Notes: generated by a model not told the origin, from the letters alone. 64,000 bases of DNA from JABFRG01 sp046351415 (GCA_046351415.1 JAXLYO010000004.1:434001-498000), one strand, 5' to 3'; shown: positions 50,530 through 60,532, numbered from the stretch's first letter. Numbers and translations are program-made.

Positions 50530-52587
50530 TTACTTGAAGACGAAATTGTTGAGCGCCTGGACCACGACGCCGATGAGGCTTTCGCCCGCAATCGTGCCTG
50601 CAGAGATAGGGACGACGTAGCGCGTTGCCCAGCTCTTGTTCGCCTTCGTGGCAATTTCAGCGAAGAGTGCGCCCAAAAACATCGCCAGGGGGGAGGGGAA
50701 CGGAAGCATCATTCCGAGCCCGAGCCCGGTAGCGGAAGGAACCCACTTCTTCCACTTCGGAAACGCCATCTCGAGGATGGCGAGAACGACGCCGATGGCG
50801 AGGCCCACGAAGATGGCCTTGCGAGCGAGGGGGTGGAAATTCTGGATGCCGACTTGGAACAGTTCGGCTGCCGCTTTCCATTGCTGCGCTCCCGGGGCAG
50901 GGAAGGCGGGCTTCTTTCCGTCGACCCCGAGAAGCACACTCGCATCGGGCACGAGCAGGAAGAAGCCGAGAGTCGATGCAATCGTCCCCGTGAGGATTCC
51001 GGACGCTTGCGCGAGGAATTGGCGACGCGGATTCGCACCGAGGAGATAGCCCGACTTGAGGTCGTTCAGAAGGTCTGCTGCGGCGAGGCCCGACCCTGCG
51101 GTGATGCTGGCGGTCATGAGGTTCGCCGTGCTGCTCTGAGGAATGAGTTTGCCGTAGAGAAGCTGCATCAACTTGCCGAGCGCTCCGCTCGGCGTGATGT
51201 CCGTCTCGCCTGTCGCGCGGCAAGCCACGAGTCCGAGCACGAACGCGAGGAGTACCGCGAGTGCGCCGTAGTGGGGCGGGATCTCCATGAAACGCCACCC
51301 GAGCAGAACGATGAGCGTCCCTGCGGCCGCAGAGCCCGCGAGGAACCAGGTCGTGGGGATTTCGATCTCGCGCATAATCGCATCGGCGCGCTCGTCGTCG
51401 GGGCTCGCCGCGACCTCGACTTTCACCTTCTTGAGCCCCCCAATCGCGCGCGCGATGGTGCGCCATTGCCCTGCGAACGCAGTGAGGCCGTAGGTCACCA
51501 TCATGGGGCCGGCTACCCAAAGACCGAGCTCGCGCCAGGCTTTGCCCGGGACGGTCACGGCCGTCACGAGCTTGCCATTGGCGTTGATCCACTCCGCTTC
51601 GAGGCCCATGGGGCCCAAATAGAACGCGAGAAAGAGGCCGCCGATGATCATCCATGTCGTCGTGCGGATTCCGACAATCATGCCCGCGGCGACGAGAACG
51701 AATCCATGGTCGAGGCTCATGGTCCAATCGGAGAGGTTCCAGTTCCCTTGTGGCGCGTGGGCTCCGTGCGCGGTGAACACCTTCGCCTTCGTTCGAACCG
51801 ACTCGGGCAGCAAGTCTCGAATCCAGTCGAACACGTTCGATTCCGATGGAAGCCATGCCGCGCGGGACGCTTTCATCGTCTTCGGATCGACGACGTGCCT
51901 CACTTTGAGATCGGTGAGAACCTTGACGACGGCGCTCGCGAATGCGAGTGCTCCGAGCACGCGGGCTTTGGCGAGGGCCTCTGCGCCCTTGCTGTAGAGA
52001 CCTTGGAGCGTTGCAGCGGCGGCAGTCCCTTGGGGGAACCGGAGGCGCTCACGGTTGATGAGCGATCGTTTCATCGGGATCGCGAGCATGACGCCGAGGC
52101 ATGCGAGCGAAAACACCCACGGTGCGAGGATGTACCAAGGCTTCACCGTACCGCCCGGGTTGTTCTCGTTCACGGAAAGCATGACGAGCGCAGGCACCGC
52201 CGACACGAGCGTGCTCCCGGTCGAATAGCCGGCCGCCGATGCCGTCGACTGCATGCAGTTGTTTTCGAGAATCGTCATGGGCGATTTCCACACGCCCGAT
52301 TTGTGGAAGAACGTCGAGATCGCGAACGACAAGATGCATGCGGTGAGCGCGACGCCCAAGAACCAGCCTGTCTTCAGTCCGACATAGATGTTCGTGAACG
52401 AGAGGAAGAACCCCAGCACCGTGCCCGTGAGAATCGATCGAAGGGTGAGCTGAGGCACGTCGCCTCGATACACTTTCAGGTACCACTCGCGTTCGTCGAG
52501 CTTCTGGACTTCGTCGGGCGAGAGCGTCAGCGGGGCGCTCGCTTCGAGCTCCTCGGGCGTTTCAGCGGGCTTTTGGAGGAAAGACAT
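50530..52587 (-). CDS. OPT-family oligopeptide transporter
   Basis: 685 residues with about 15 hydrophobic segments. N-terminal cytoplasmic tail to about 45 (LTLSPDEVQKLDEREWY), then the first helices with SFTNIYVGLKTGWFLGVAL, a family hallmark. Also QSTASAAGYSTGSTLVSAVPAL, FPQGTAAAATLQ, TGETDITPSGALGKLMQLLYG and GMMLPFPSPLAMFLGALF. OPT proteins are secondary carriers of small peptides or metal chelates. With the M14 carboxypeptidase directly upstream (44 nt) and M2 peptidase elsewhere in the window, peptide use is a reasonable guess. Confidence 0.95.
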   Translation of the reverse strand: MSFLQKPAETPEELEASAPLTLSPDEVQKLDEREWYLKVYRGDVPQLTLRSILTGTVLGFFLSFTNIYVGLKTGWFLGVALTACILSFAISTFFHKSGVWKSPMTILENNCMQSTASAAGYSTGSTLVSAVPALVMLSVNENNPGGTVKPWYILAPWVFSLACLGVMLAIPMKRSLINRERLRFPQGTAAAATLQGLYSKGAEALAKARVLGALAFASAVVKVLTDLKVRHVVDPKTMKASRAAWLPSESNVFDWIRDLLPESVRTKAKVFTAHGAHAPQGNWNLSDWTMSLDHGFVLVAAGMIVGIRTTTWMIIGGLFLAFYLGPMGLEAEWINANGKLVTAVTVPGKAWRELGLWVAGPMMVTYGLTAFAGQWRTIARAIGGLKKVKVEVAASPDDERADAIMREIEIPTTWFLAGSAAAGTLIVLLGWRFMEIPPHYGALAVLLAFVLGLVACRATGETDITPSGALGKLMQLLYGKLIPQSSTANLMTASITAGSGLAAADLLNDLKSGYLLGANPRRQFLAQASGILTGTIASTLGFFLLVPDASVLLGVDGKKPAFPAPGAQQWKAAAELFQVGIQNFHPLARKAIFVGLAIGVVLAILEMAFPKWKKWVPSATGLGLGMMLPFPSPLAMFLGALFAEIATKANKSWATRYVVPISAGTIAGESLIGVVVQALNNFVFK

Positions 52588-52631
52588 CGGAAGGGCGCAT
52601 CTTGCCCGACAAGTGCACGGGAGTCACCCCT

Positions 52632-54308
52632 TCACACTGCATGCAGTAGCTCGATGTGTCCCATGCGGAGCGAACCGACACGAACGGACACGCTTCCGCG
52701 GCCGCGCACGCGTATCGCAAACGTGCGCTCGGAGACCCCCCCTTTGCCTCTCAAGTAGAAGATGGCGTGGGCGAACTGTCCGCGACCATAGCCTTCGAGG
52801 TGCCCGAGCTCCTTCGTAGCGTCTGCGGGGTCGACGAGCGTGCACCCCTTGCACTGAGCCTCTGCGAAAACGGGCCCGTTGTGCGCGAGCTTCTTCCCCG
52901 AGGCAACGACGTAGGTCGGCAGATAGCCGAGGTTTTCTACTTGGAACCGCAACGTCGTAACTTCGCCGTCGCGCTCCGTGGAAACATGACGAACCGACAT
53001 GCGAGGTCCCATGGCGGCGGTTCGGAAGAATGCGTCGCACTGGCGATCGCACACCTCAGACAAGCGGTCGAGTGGTGGATTGGAGACGCCGATACGCGTG
53101 TCGAGACCGCCGACCTCCACTGGCCCGAGCTGCGGGTGCTGCACCGAAACCCATGGCTGCACGATGCGCCCGCCATTCTTCTGGGTATCCCACTCCGCGA
53201 GCTTCTCCCAATCGTCACGGCTGAGTTGGCTGTAGTGGTCGACGAAGGGCTTCTTCCGTGCGATGCCGAGCTCGTTGAAGAGGTCCCAGATCTCGCAAAC
53301 GTAGGCGACGGTGGCCCGCTCGTGAAACGCGAAGTCGGTGAGGTCACCGTACAGCGGCTTGTCGGGTTCGTAGAGAAACTCTTCGAAGCTACTCACCATG
53401 GGGTAGCCACCGAACTTCTCGCAGAACTCGCCGATTTGCTTGTAGAGTGCAAGGTCTTCGGGGTGAAACTTCTTGTCCGGGATCGTTCCCGGTGGCCTGA
53501 TGTATACGCCTCCGAACGTGTGGAGGTTCAGCCATGCGAAAATGGAAGGGGTCTTCGTGGTGAATTCGACGACCGCGCGGGACTCGGGCTCCGAAAGCGG
53601 GAAGCGACCGGCCCCCACCTGATCTGGCTCACCTTTCCACGAGTGCGGGAAGTTGCGATTGAGGTCGGAGTCGTAGTCCTCGAGAAACGTAGGACTCGGA
53701 ATCGTGCCGTCGAAATGCTCGATGATGGCCTCGGGGAAGACTTGATAGAAGGGGCCTTCGTCCTCGAGCTGCCGCGGGACGAGAAACCCAGGGCGCTTCT
53801 TGCTCTCGCAGAATTCGCCATGTGGCGACTTCCGTCGCATGAGGAGGATGCGACCGTCGCCGTCCAGGTCGTGCGGAAGCCAGCGCGGTGCCGGGGGGCG
53901 CGGCCTTCCATCTCTCGGGTTCGAGCGGACGTAGCGACCGTCCTTCAAGATTGCTTCGGCACCATCGGGGCACATGCGCGGCATGACGAAGAAGCGAGTC
54001 TCCTTCAGCTGCTCGCATAGATGCTCCGGTAGACCGAACGACTCGCCCTCCGCATGCATGCGAATCTTCCGCTCGGCGATGGCGAGCGCAACGGAGCTGC
54101 CCGCAACCTCGGTCGCGTGCATGTTTCCATCGACCCACACGGAAGGGCGGTCACGTTCCGGATCTTCACCAAGCGTGAGCACCCATAGCTCGCGCCCCTC
54201 GACCGACTGGCCAATACTCGAGAGCTTGACGAAGGTCGGAAAGCGAGCCGCCCACTCCTTGCATACTGCAGTTATCTCGTCGTAGGAAAGGTACCGATCG
54301 CGAAACAT
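52632..54308 (-). CDS. M14-family zinc carboxypeptidase
   Basis: 558 residues from ATG 54308. No signal peptide is visible. Zinc ligands: His64 and Glu67 in GNMHATEVAGS and His263 in WLNLHTFGGVYI. Substrate-carboxylate Asn217/Arg218 in DSDLNRNFP and the catalytic Glu339 in YVCEIWDL complete the carboxypeptidase A-type site. An insertion of about 60 residues (150-210) and a C-terminal beta-domain (about 420-558) extend the usual 300-residue core. It would trim C-terminal residues from peptides in the cytoplasm unless exported otherwise. It lies just upstream of the OPT transporter gene, both leftward. Confidence 0.92.
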   Translation of the reverse strand: MFRDRYLSYDEITAVCKEWAARFPTFVKLSSIGQSVEGRELWVLTLGEDPERDRPSVWVDGNMHATEVAGSSVALAIAERKIRMHAEGESFGLPEHLCEQLKETRFFVMPRMCPDGAEAILKDGRYVRSNPRDGRPRPPAPRWLPHDLDGDGRILLMRRKSPHGEFCESKKRPGFLVPRQLEDEGPFYQVFPEAIIEHFDGTIPSPTFLEDYDSDLNRNFPHSWKGEPDQVGAGRFPLSEPESRAVVEFTTKTPSIFAWLNLHTFGGVYIRPPGTIPDKKFHPEDLALYKQIGEFCEKFGGYPMVSSFEEFLYEPDKPLYGDLTDFAFHERATVAYVCEIWDLFNELGIARKKPFVDHYSQLSRDDWEKLAEWDTQKNGGRIVQPWVSVQHPQLGPVEVGGLDTRIGVSNPPLDRLSEVCDRQCDAFFRTAAMGPRMSVRHVSTERDGEVTTLRFQVENLGYLPTYVVASGKKLAHNGPVFAEAQCKGCTLVDPADATKELGHLEGYGRGQFAHAIFYLRGKGGVSERTFAIRVRGRGSVSVRVGSLRMGHIELLHAV

Positions 54309-54369
54309 GAGGCATTCTCTCGCCCGTGAGATGCGCGCGCAAGCAACGATTCGGCGCCTTCGAGGCACC

Positions 54370-56763
54370 TCATGCAAGCCAGGCGATCGTGGCGCCGTCG
54401 CCGCCCTCATTCGGGCCGCCTGCGCGGAAGAAAGCGACGTAAGGTGAGCTTTTCAGTTCGCCTCGGATGGCATCGCGGAGGGCACCGGTGCCGTGCCCAT
54501 GTACGAGGAACACGACGCGAAGCCGCGCGCCGATGGCGCGATCGAGAAAGGTCATCGCGAGGGACAAAGCGTCTTCGGTTCGTAGACCACGGAGGTCGAC
54601 GGTGTTGTCGGACGTTTGAAGGGCTACTTCGAGCGCCTGGGGAACGGCGGCCGTATCCGGCGTGCGTTTCGTTACCTTCGTTTTGGGCTCGGCAGTCGCA
54701 GGCGGGCCGGCCTTTCCGCCTCTCAGGTCGGACAGAGGAAGCGTGAGCTTGAGGGAGCCGAGCGCCACGCGCACCTGATCTCCCGGCAAGAGGTCGAGCA
54801 CTTCACCTTCACGGCCGAGGCGCGGGACGTACACGGTGCTCCCTCGACGCAGCGAAGCGGCGTCAACCGGGGCGCGATGTTGCTCCGCGTCGTTGCGTCG
54901 TTCGGCCTGCGTTTCAGCCACGAACTGACTCGCCTTCGATAGGCTCTGTTCTGCGTTTCGGAGTGCGTCCTTGTCGTTGCGCTTGCTGCGGAGCAGTACC
55001 TGCGCTTCTCGGAGGTCGGCTTGGGCGCGCCGCAGGCGTTCCGTGAGGCTCTCGAGCTCTTTGTCGAGGGCTTGCTTCTGTTGTTCTCGTAGCCGCTCCC
55101 GCTCTGCTTTTGCGCGTGCGAGCTCTTCGTCGAGCTCTTCGCCCTTCTTTCGTGCGGCTTCGCGTGCGAGCTCGAGTGCGGCGCGTTCGTCGTTGAGCCG
55201 TTTGACGAGGTCTTCGAAGCTCTTGTCTTCGTTCGACAGGAAGCGCTTCGCGCTCTCGATGACCGCGTCAGGGATGCCGAAGCGCTTGGCCACTGCGAGG
55301 GCACTCGAGCTTCCTGGAAGGTCGAGCGCGAGCCGGAAGGTCGGAGAGAGGGTCGCGATGTCGAAGCCAACGCTGGCATTTCGGAACCGTGCGTCGCCGA
55401 GCGCGAGGGCCTTCAACCCTTCGTAGTGGGTTGTTGCGACGATCGCGCCATTTTGCGATGCGAGTGCGCTCAATATTCCCGCGGCGAGCGCCTCACCTTC
55501 TCGTGGGTCGGTGCCGCCGCAGAGCTCGTCGAGGAGCACCAGCGTGCCGCGATGGGTGCGTTCGAGGAACTTAGTCAGGTTCTTGATGTGCGCGCTGAAT
55601 GTCGAAAGGTTCTTCTCGAGGCTTTGCTCGTCACCGACGTCGGTGAGGACGGTGTGGAACACGCCGACGATGCTGTTCTTCGCGGCAGGAAGAGGAAGGC
55701 CGGCGCGGACCATGAGTGCCGAGAGCCCGAGGGTCTTCAGTGCGACCGTCTTGCCGCCGGCATTGGGGCCGCTGATGACGACACCATGCCCCGCACGAAT
55801 CGCGAGGTCGCTCGGAACGACTGCGACGCCATCGAGCAGCAAGAGCAAATGCTTGGCGTCGCGGAGGTCGAGGACGGCCTCTTTGGAGAGCTCTGGGAAC
55901 TCGAGTTCGAACTCCGCACGCAATTTGGCGATGGCCGAGAACACGTCTGCCTCTGCGACACACGAGACGGCGAAGAGAACGCTCGGCAGTTTCTCGTGCA
56001 AGAGCCCGGTGAGCTTCGCATAGACCGCAAGCTCTTCGCGGTTCACCTCAGCCTCCAAGACCTTTAGGCGATTGCCCATTTCGATGATGGATCGCGGTTC
56101 GATGAACAGGGTCGACCCGCTTGCGCTCGCGCCGTGGACGATGCCTGCAAAGCGCCCGTGGGCGTCCGAACGTACCGGCAAGACGTAGCGCCCTTCACGC
56201 TCCGTGATGAACTTGTCCTGCAGCGTCGCCTCGTAGCGCTGCATGATCACTTCGAGCCTACCCATGATGCGCGCTCGCGACGCTCGGTATTCGCCCCGCA
56301 GCTCTTTGAGGCGTGGGCTCGCGTGGTCCGCGAGGGTCCCGTCGCTGTCGAAGGCTGCGCGAATTTCCTCCTCCGCTGGGTCGAGCGTGGGGTCCGAAGA
56401 CAGGATGGCTGCGAGCTCATCGGTGCGCCCTTTGCGCATGCTGAAATAGCGCCTGAGCGACCGCGCCATCGCGAGTACCGCTATGACCGCCCGCAACTCC
56501 GCACTTCCGAGCGCACCGCCAGCGCCGACGCGCTTCAGCGAATCGCCGAGCGGCGCTGTACCGTGGATGGGAAGGGGTTCGCCTGCATCATGTAGATTGC
56601 ACGCTTCGATTGCGCGCCTGCGCCGAGCGGCCACTTCGTCGAACGAAGTGGAGAAATCTTGTTCGAGGGCACGGGTTTGCCCCATCGGGGTCTGCGTACG
56701 CTCTGCGAGCGCCACGAGGACCCGATCGAGCTCGAGGTCCGATCGCGTTTTGTCCGTTTCCAC
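54370..56763 (-). CDS. mutS2: MutS2 endonuclease/ATPase
   Basis: 797 residues. No mismatch-recognition domain; begins with the MutS2 core. Walker A is GPNAGGKT (332-339); the Walker B/signature region is VLLDELCGGTDPREG (about 405-420); ATTHYEGLKALA follows. A long charged coiled coil (about 510-640) leads to a KOW-like segment (about 655-690) and the C-terminal Smr nuclease domain (DLRGLRTEDAL and HGHGTG at 755-760). MutS2 is known to limit recombination and, in Bacillus, to split stalled ribosomes. The full domain set suggests it is active. Confidence 0.95.
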   Translation of the reverse strand: METDKTRSDLELDRVLVALAERTQTPMGQTRALEQDFSTSFDEVAARRRRAIEACNLHDAGEPLPIHGTAPLGDSLKRVGAGGALGSAELRAVIAVLAMARSLRRYFSMRKGRTDELAAILSSDPTLDPAEEEIRAAFDSDGTLADHASPRLKELRGEYRASRARIMGRLEVIMQRYEATLQDKFITEREGRYVLPVRSDAHGRFAGIVHGASASGSTLFIEPRSIIEMGNRLKVLEAEVNREELAVYAKLTGLLHEKLPSVLFAVSCVAEADVFSAIAKLRAEFELEFPELSKEAVLDLRDAKHLLLLLDGVAVVPSDLAIRAGHGVVISGPNAGGKTVALKTLGLSALMVRAGLPLPAAKNSIVGVFHTVLTDVGDEQSLEKNLSTFSAHIKNLTKFLERTHRGTLVLLDELCGGTDPREGEALAAGILSALASQNGAIVATTHYEGLKALALGDARFRNASVGFDIATLSPTFRLALDLPGSSSALAVAKRFGIPDAVIESAKRFLSNEDKSFEDLVKRLNDERAALELAREAARKKGEELDEELARAKAERERLREQQKQALDKELESLTERLRRAQADLREAQVLLRSKRNDKDALRNAEQSLSKASQFVAETQAERRNDAEQHRAPVDAASLRRGSTVYVPRLGREGEVLDLLPGDQVRVALGSLKLTLPLSDLRGGKAGPPATAEPKTKVTKRTPDTAAVPQALEVALQTSDNTVDLRGLRTEDALSLAMTFLDRAIGARLRVVFLVHGHGTGALRDAIRGELKSSPYVAFFRAGGPNEGGDGATIAWLA

Positions 56764-56805
56764 GAGTCGGGACTTTACTCCTCTGGGCGGGCGAATTCTC
56801 GCTCT

Positions 56806-58806
56806 TCAGCTGTCGTTGTGGCCCCGAGAACCCGGTGCACTCGGATAGGGACTCCCATGGGAGCCCGGAGCGCTCGGTGCACCTCCCGAGGCCGGCGCGC
56901 CGCCTTGGCCCGAAGGCATGGGGTTCTGTTCGCGCTCGAGGTAACGAAAGATCGTCCGCGGGTCGACCCCGAGGTCTCGCGCAGTTTGCGTTCGATTGCC
57001 GTTGTTGCGTTCGAGCACTTCGAGCACGTAGCGGCGTTGGAAGTCCTCTTTCGCCTTTTCCAGAGAGAGAATGCTGCTCTCGCCAGGCTGATCGAGTTCG
57101 AGGTCTTCGACGCCGAGCAGCGTGCGATCGCAGAGCACGAGCGCCTTCCGAATGCGATTCTCGAGCTGCCGGATGTTGCCGGGCCACGAGTGTTTGCGAA
57201 TGGCCGAGAGCGCTTGAGGCGTGAACCCCTGCACCTGCGAGCGCATTTCGTCGGCGTACTTCGAAAGAAGCGCCTTCGCGATGACGATCACGTCCTCCCC
57301 CCGCTCGCGGAGCGGCGGGAGGAAAATGTTCACCACGTTTAGGCGGTAGTAGAGGTCTTCGCGGAACCGCCCCGCTTTGATCTCGTCTTCCAGGATGCGA
57401 TTGGTGGCCGCGAGCACGCGGATGTCGACCTTCTCGGGTCGAGCGTCGCCAACGCGGTGAACGACGCGCTCCTGTAACGCGCGAAGCAGCTTCACCTGCA
57501 AGTTGAGAGGAAGCTCGCCGATTTCGTCGAGGAAGAGCGTGCCCTTGTCGGCCGCTTGGAACTTGCCGGGCCGTGAGGCGATGGCGCCCGTGAAGGCGCC
57601 TTTGACGTGTCCGAAGAGCTCACTCTCGATGAGATTCTCGGGGATCGCACCGCAGTTGATGACGACGAATGGACCGTTGGCGCGATTGGAACGGCGATGG
57701 ACCTCGTGGGCGATGAGCTCCTTGCCGGTGCCGGTCTCGCCTGTGATGAGGACGCTGATGTCGGTGGTCGCGACCTTCTGGAGCTTGCGAAAGATCTCCA
57801 TCATCGATGGGCACGAGCCGATGATTTCGCCGAATCGCTTGTCCGCGAGCTCCTGCGAGAGCTTCTCCTTGTCGGCGCGGAGGGCCGAGAGCAGCGTCGC
57901 ATTCTGCAAGATGAGCGATGCTTGGCCAGCAAAGATGGAGAGCAGGTCGAGCTGCGCGCGCTGGAAGAGACCCTTCACGCGATCGTTGCCGACGTAGAGC
58001 GCTCCCGTGACATGCCCTTGCGAGACGAGGGGTGCACACATGACGCTCGAGAGCTGGAGGGCGACGACGCTTTCGCTCGAGCCGAATTGAGCGTCGGTGA
58101 GTGCGTCGCTCACGATGAGTGGGCGACCCGTGGCGAGCACGCGCTTGACGATGCTGTCGGAGATCGCCCCACTTGGGTCGGTGATGGTTTCTTTGCGCAC
58201 GGCCCGCGAGGCTCGGATGCGCGGGCGCTCGTTCGGAACGCCGGCGCCGCCCGTCTGCGCTTGGCCAGATTCGCTCAGCTGTGCGCTCGGGTATGCGTCG
58301 TCGTTGAGCAGGAGAATGCCCTTTTCGGCCCCCGTCACTTCGATGACGACGTCGAGCATGGCCTCGAGGAGCTGCTCGATGTCGCGCATGACCATCAGCT
58401 TCTGGCTGAACTCGTGGAGCTTCCGCACGCCGGCGAGGTGGTCCATCGTCGTGTGCGACGTCGCTTCTTCGGGCTGGGACTGGCGAATGGCCGTCGTTCG
58501 ACTCGGTTCGTCGAACATGCTGAAGGCGAGCTGCGTTTCACCGAGCGTGACACGGTCACCGTGGACGAGACGAGCACGGCGCTTCTTCTTCCCGTTGATG
58601 AGGATCTCGCCTTGCCGGTCGACCTCTTCGAGGTTGAAGTCTCGGCCGTCGAACACGATCTGCGCGTGGACATCCGAAAGCTGCTCTGCCGTGACCGCCG
58701 TGACGGCAACGTCGTTCGATGCGGCCCGGCCGATGGTCGAAACGGGCTTATGGAGCACGAAGCTCTTGGGTGCGCCCTGGCTCGGAAACCACTTCAGAAT
58801 CGGCAT
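56806..58806 (-). CDS. FHA-GAF sigma-54 activator
   Basis: 666 residues. The N-terminal FHA domain (1-100) has GRAASNDV (26-33) and SxxH at 44-47, so it may bind phosphothreonine proteins. A GAF domain covers about 125-310. The AAA+ core has Walker A GETGTGKE (356-363), GAFTGA (403-408) needed for sigma-54 contact, Walker B LFLDEIGEL and an R-finger region YYRLNVVNIFLPPLRER. The Fis-type HTH lies near 600-640 (NGNRTQTARDLGVDPRTI), then a Gly/Pro/Ser tail. FHA instead of a receiver domain is a known myxobacterial pattern linked with Ser/Thr kinases. No kinase gene lies beside it. Promoter targets unknown. Confidence 0.95.
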   Translation of the reverse strand: MPILKWFPSQGAPKSFVLHKPVSTIGRAASNDVAVTAVTAEQLSDVHAQIVFDGRDFNLEEVDRQGEILINGKKKRRARLVHGDRVTLGETQLAFSMFDEPSRTTAIRQSQPEEATSHTTMDHLAGVRKLHEFSQKLMVMRDIEQLLEAMLDVVIEVTGAEKGILLLNDDAYPSAQLSESGQAQTGGAGVPNERPRIRASRAVRKETITDPSGAISDSIVKRVLATGRPLIVSDALTDAQFGSSESVVALQLSSVMCAPLVSQGHVTGALYVGNDRVKGLFQRAQLDLLSIFAGQASLILQNATLLSALRADKEKLSQELADKRFGEIIGSCPSMMEIFRKLQKVATTDISVLITGETGTGKELIAHEVHRRSNRANGPFVVINCGAIPENLIESELFGHVKGAFTGAIASRPGKFQAADKGTLFLDEIGELPLNLQVKLLRALQERVVHRVGDARPEKVDIRVLAATNRILEDEIKAGRFREDLYYRLNVVNIFLPPLRERGEDVIVIAKALLSKYADEMRSQVQGFTPQALSAIRKHSWPGNIRQLENRIRKALVLCDRTLLGVEDLELDQPGESSILSLEKAKEDFQRRYVLEVLERNNGNRTQTARDLGVDPRTIFRYLEREQNPMPSGQGGAPASGGAPSAPGSHGSPYPSAPGSRGHNDS

Positions 58807-58875
58807 GTACGGGAAACCTTACAGAACCTCTCGCGAAAAATCTTGTCCATCATCTGCGAAAGGTCTCTAGACTTC

Positions 58876-59166
58876 ATGGTCATGACCATGCGGAAGCCCC
58901 CTTTTCGAACCTACGGCAAAAACTTCGGCCACGGCTCTGGTTACGTGGCGGCGAGGGCGACCTTCGCGTCGGTCGTCGCGCTGTCGCTCGGTGCGCTGCT
59001 TTCCGGCTGCGAAGGGAACAACAAGCCGCCGATGACACCAGACGGCCCCGAAATGGAGCTCGATGCTTCGGCCCCGCCGGCTCCGAAGAGCACGGCAGCA
59101 CCGGTGAGCACGCCGGCTCCTGTGAGCACTCCCGCGCCGATCTCGCCCCCGAAGCACCCGGGCTGA
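58876..59166 (+). CDS. Mini-lipoprotein with Pro/Ala/Ser tail
   Basis: 96 residues. Start codon is one of three nearby ATGs (58876, 58882 and 58888). Hydrophobic stretch FASVVALSLGALLSGC with Cys45, then an acidic and Ala/Pro/Ser/Thr/Val-repeat tail (for example APVSTPAPVSTPAPIS) and nothing globular. The long basic lead of 25 residues before the core is unusual for a lipoprotein. Divergent from the sigma-54 activator (69 bp) and convergent with the next gene. Function unknown. Confidence 0.6.
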   Translation: MVMTMRKPPFRTYGKNFGHGSGYVAARATFASVVALSLGALLSGCEGNNKPPMTPDGPEMELDASAPPAPKSTAAPVSTPAPVSTPAPISPPKHPG

Positions 59167-59178
59167 CGGGCTGTCTCG

Positions 59179-60492
59179 TCAGAACTGGCCGAACGCCGTC
59201 ACGACGCCACCACCCGTTTGCGGTGCGAAGCCGAGGGTGAAGGGCGGCTGCCAAACCTTCGTGTTCTTCCCCGTGCGCGTGACGTTGCCGTCCTCGTCGT
59301 CCTTGAAGTCGAACGTGAAAATGGCCGCGATTCCCGCGCCAGCGAGGCCCGCGAGACCCGTGAAGATGAGGCCGTGGCGCGCATCGCCGTCAGCCACGAG
59401 GTAGAGCGGGTACACGAGGCTCGACGCGAGAATGCCAAGGCCGTAGCCGGCCCACATCCACTTTTGCGTCTGCATCGAAGGGGTCCAGGCGAAGCTCAAG
59501 AGACCCGCGCCTACGGTGCCTGCGCCGTAGCCAATGAGACCGCCGATCGCCATGCCCGATTTGACGTTTTCGAAGTCGCCGGTCGTCGTGCCGGCGCCAA
59601 CCGCGAGACCGCTGACGGCGCCCCACCCGGCTCCGCTCGCGATGAACGCGACCGATCGCGGGTCGGGACGCACGAACTCACCGAAGAGATAGCCGCCGAC
59701 GGCACCCACGGTCGTGGTCGCGAGCGTGATGCTCGTGCGCGCCTTGAAGTCCCACTGACCCGTAGGTGAAGCGAGCTGCCACTGAAGCAGGTTGATGCCG
59801 ATGCCCAGGCCAAAGCCGAGGGTTGCACCGGTCGCCGTCGATGTGGGAACGCCGCGGTGCAGCGTCGAAAAATTGTCCCACAGATACACGCCGAGCAGGC
59901 CGCTCGCGCCGAAGATCATGGGGGCGATGAGCGCGAGGCCGGGGTCCGTCACCTTTGCGAGCGAGTCGACCCAGACACCGAGGCCAATGCCGTAACCGAG
60001 GCCCACGCCGTACAAGAACGGCATTTCGCTCCAGCTCCGCTTCTGGTTCTCCGGGTTCACCCTCGGCGGCTGTTGCGGGTAGCCCCCTTGCTGCGGGTAT
60101 CCACCGGGCGGAGGGTAAGCACCACCTTGTTGCGGATATCCACCGGGCGGAGGGTAAGCACCACCTTGTTGCGGATATCCACCGGGCGGAGGGTAAGCGC
60201 CCCCTTGCTGCGGATAACCGCCTTGTTGCGGGTAGCCACCCTGCTGCTGCGGGTAGCCACCCTGCTGCTGCGGGGGCGGATACTGCATCGCGAGGAAGCG
60301 CGGGTCCGTGCGCTGCGAGCCTGGCCACGTGAGACTGGGCTGGCGTAGCTTCGGCGTCTCGCTGGGACGTGCCTCGCTCTCGTCGCGTACGTCGGTCGTG
60401 CTCTCGTCGTCGGCACGAGATTCTCGCGCCGCGAGAGTACCCATCGCAAAAACCGCAATCGATGAAGCTCGAAGAATGCGCCGAAGGCTCAT
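59179..60492 (-). CDS. Gln/Gly/Tyr/Pro-repeat membrane protein, unknown
   Basis: 437 residues from ATG 60492. A signal peptide ends near residue 27 (ESRA|DD). Residues 70-145 are repeats of GGYPQQ and GGAYPPP, partly from exact 39-bp DNA repeats. The rest (from about 150) is hydrophobic Gly-rich helices (YGVGLGYGIGLGVWV, ATGATLGFGLGIGINLL, TLATTTVGAVGGYLFGEF), likely 8-10 membrane segments, ending in a polar tail with an aromatic last residue. Could be an inner- or outer-membrane protein; no family known. Confidence 0.75.
   Translation of the reverse strand: MSLRRILRASSIAVFAMGTLAARESRADDESTTDVRDESEARPSETPKLRQPSLTWPGSQRTDPRFLAMQYPPPQQQGGYPQQQGGYPQQGGYPQQGGAYPPPGGYPQQGGAYPPPGGYPQQGGAYPPPGGYPQQGGYPQQPPRVNPENQKRSWSEMPFLYGVGLGYGIGLGVWVDSLAKVTDPGLALIAPMIFGASGLLGVYLWDNFSTLHRGVPTSTATGATLGFGLGIGINLLQWQLASPTGQWDFKARTSITLATTTVGAVGGYLFGEFVRPDPRSVAFIASGAGWGAVSGLAVGAGTTTGDFENVKSGMAIGGLIGYGAGTVGAGLLSFAWTPSMQTQKWMWAGYGLGILASSLVYPLYLVADGDARHGLIFTGLAGLAGAGIAAIFTFDFKDDEDGNVTRTGKNTKVWQPPFTLGFAPQTGGGVVTAFGQF
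60102..60218. repeat. 39-bp tandem repeat, three copies
   Basis: Units at 60102-60140, 60141-60179 and 60180-60218, inside the gene at 59179-60492. The first two are identical; the third differs at a few bases. Each encodes 13 residues of the Gly/Tyr/Pro/Gln pattern. Weaker, shorter repeats extend on both sides (about 60070-60280). Likely length-variable by slippage or recombination. Confidence 0.85.
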
Positions 60493-60532
60493 GGCGGCCA
60501 ATCTTAGCGATACCGCGCCTTTCGGCCTAGAG

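Noticed and set aside
50344..52758. Long rightward open frame (804 codons) opposite the OPT transporter
   Set aside because: The other strand encodes a clear OPT transporter with helices and family motifs. The antisense frame is an Arg/Glu/His-rich shadow produced by high GC.
57607..58875. Upstream extension of the mini-lipoprotein frame
   Set aside because: This part is antisense to the sigma-54 activator. Only the last 96 codons follow a sensible start and carry a lipobox.
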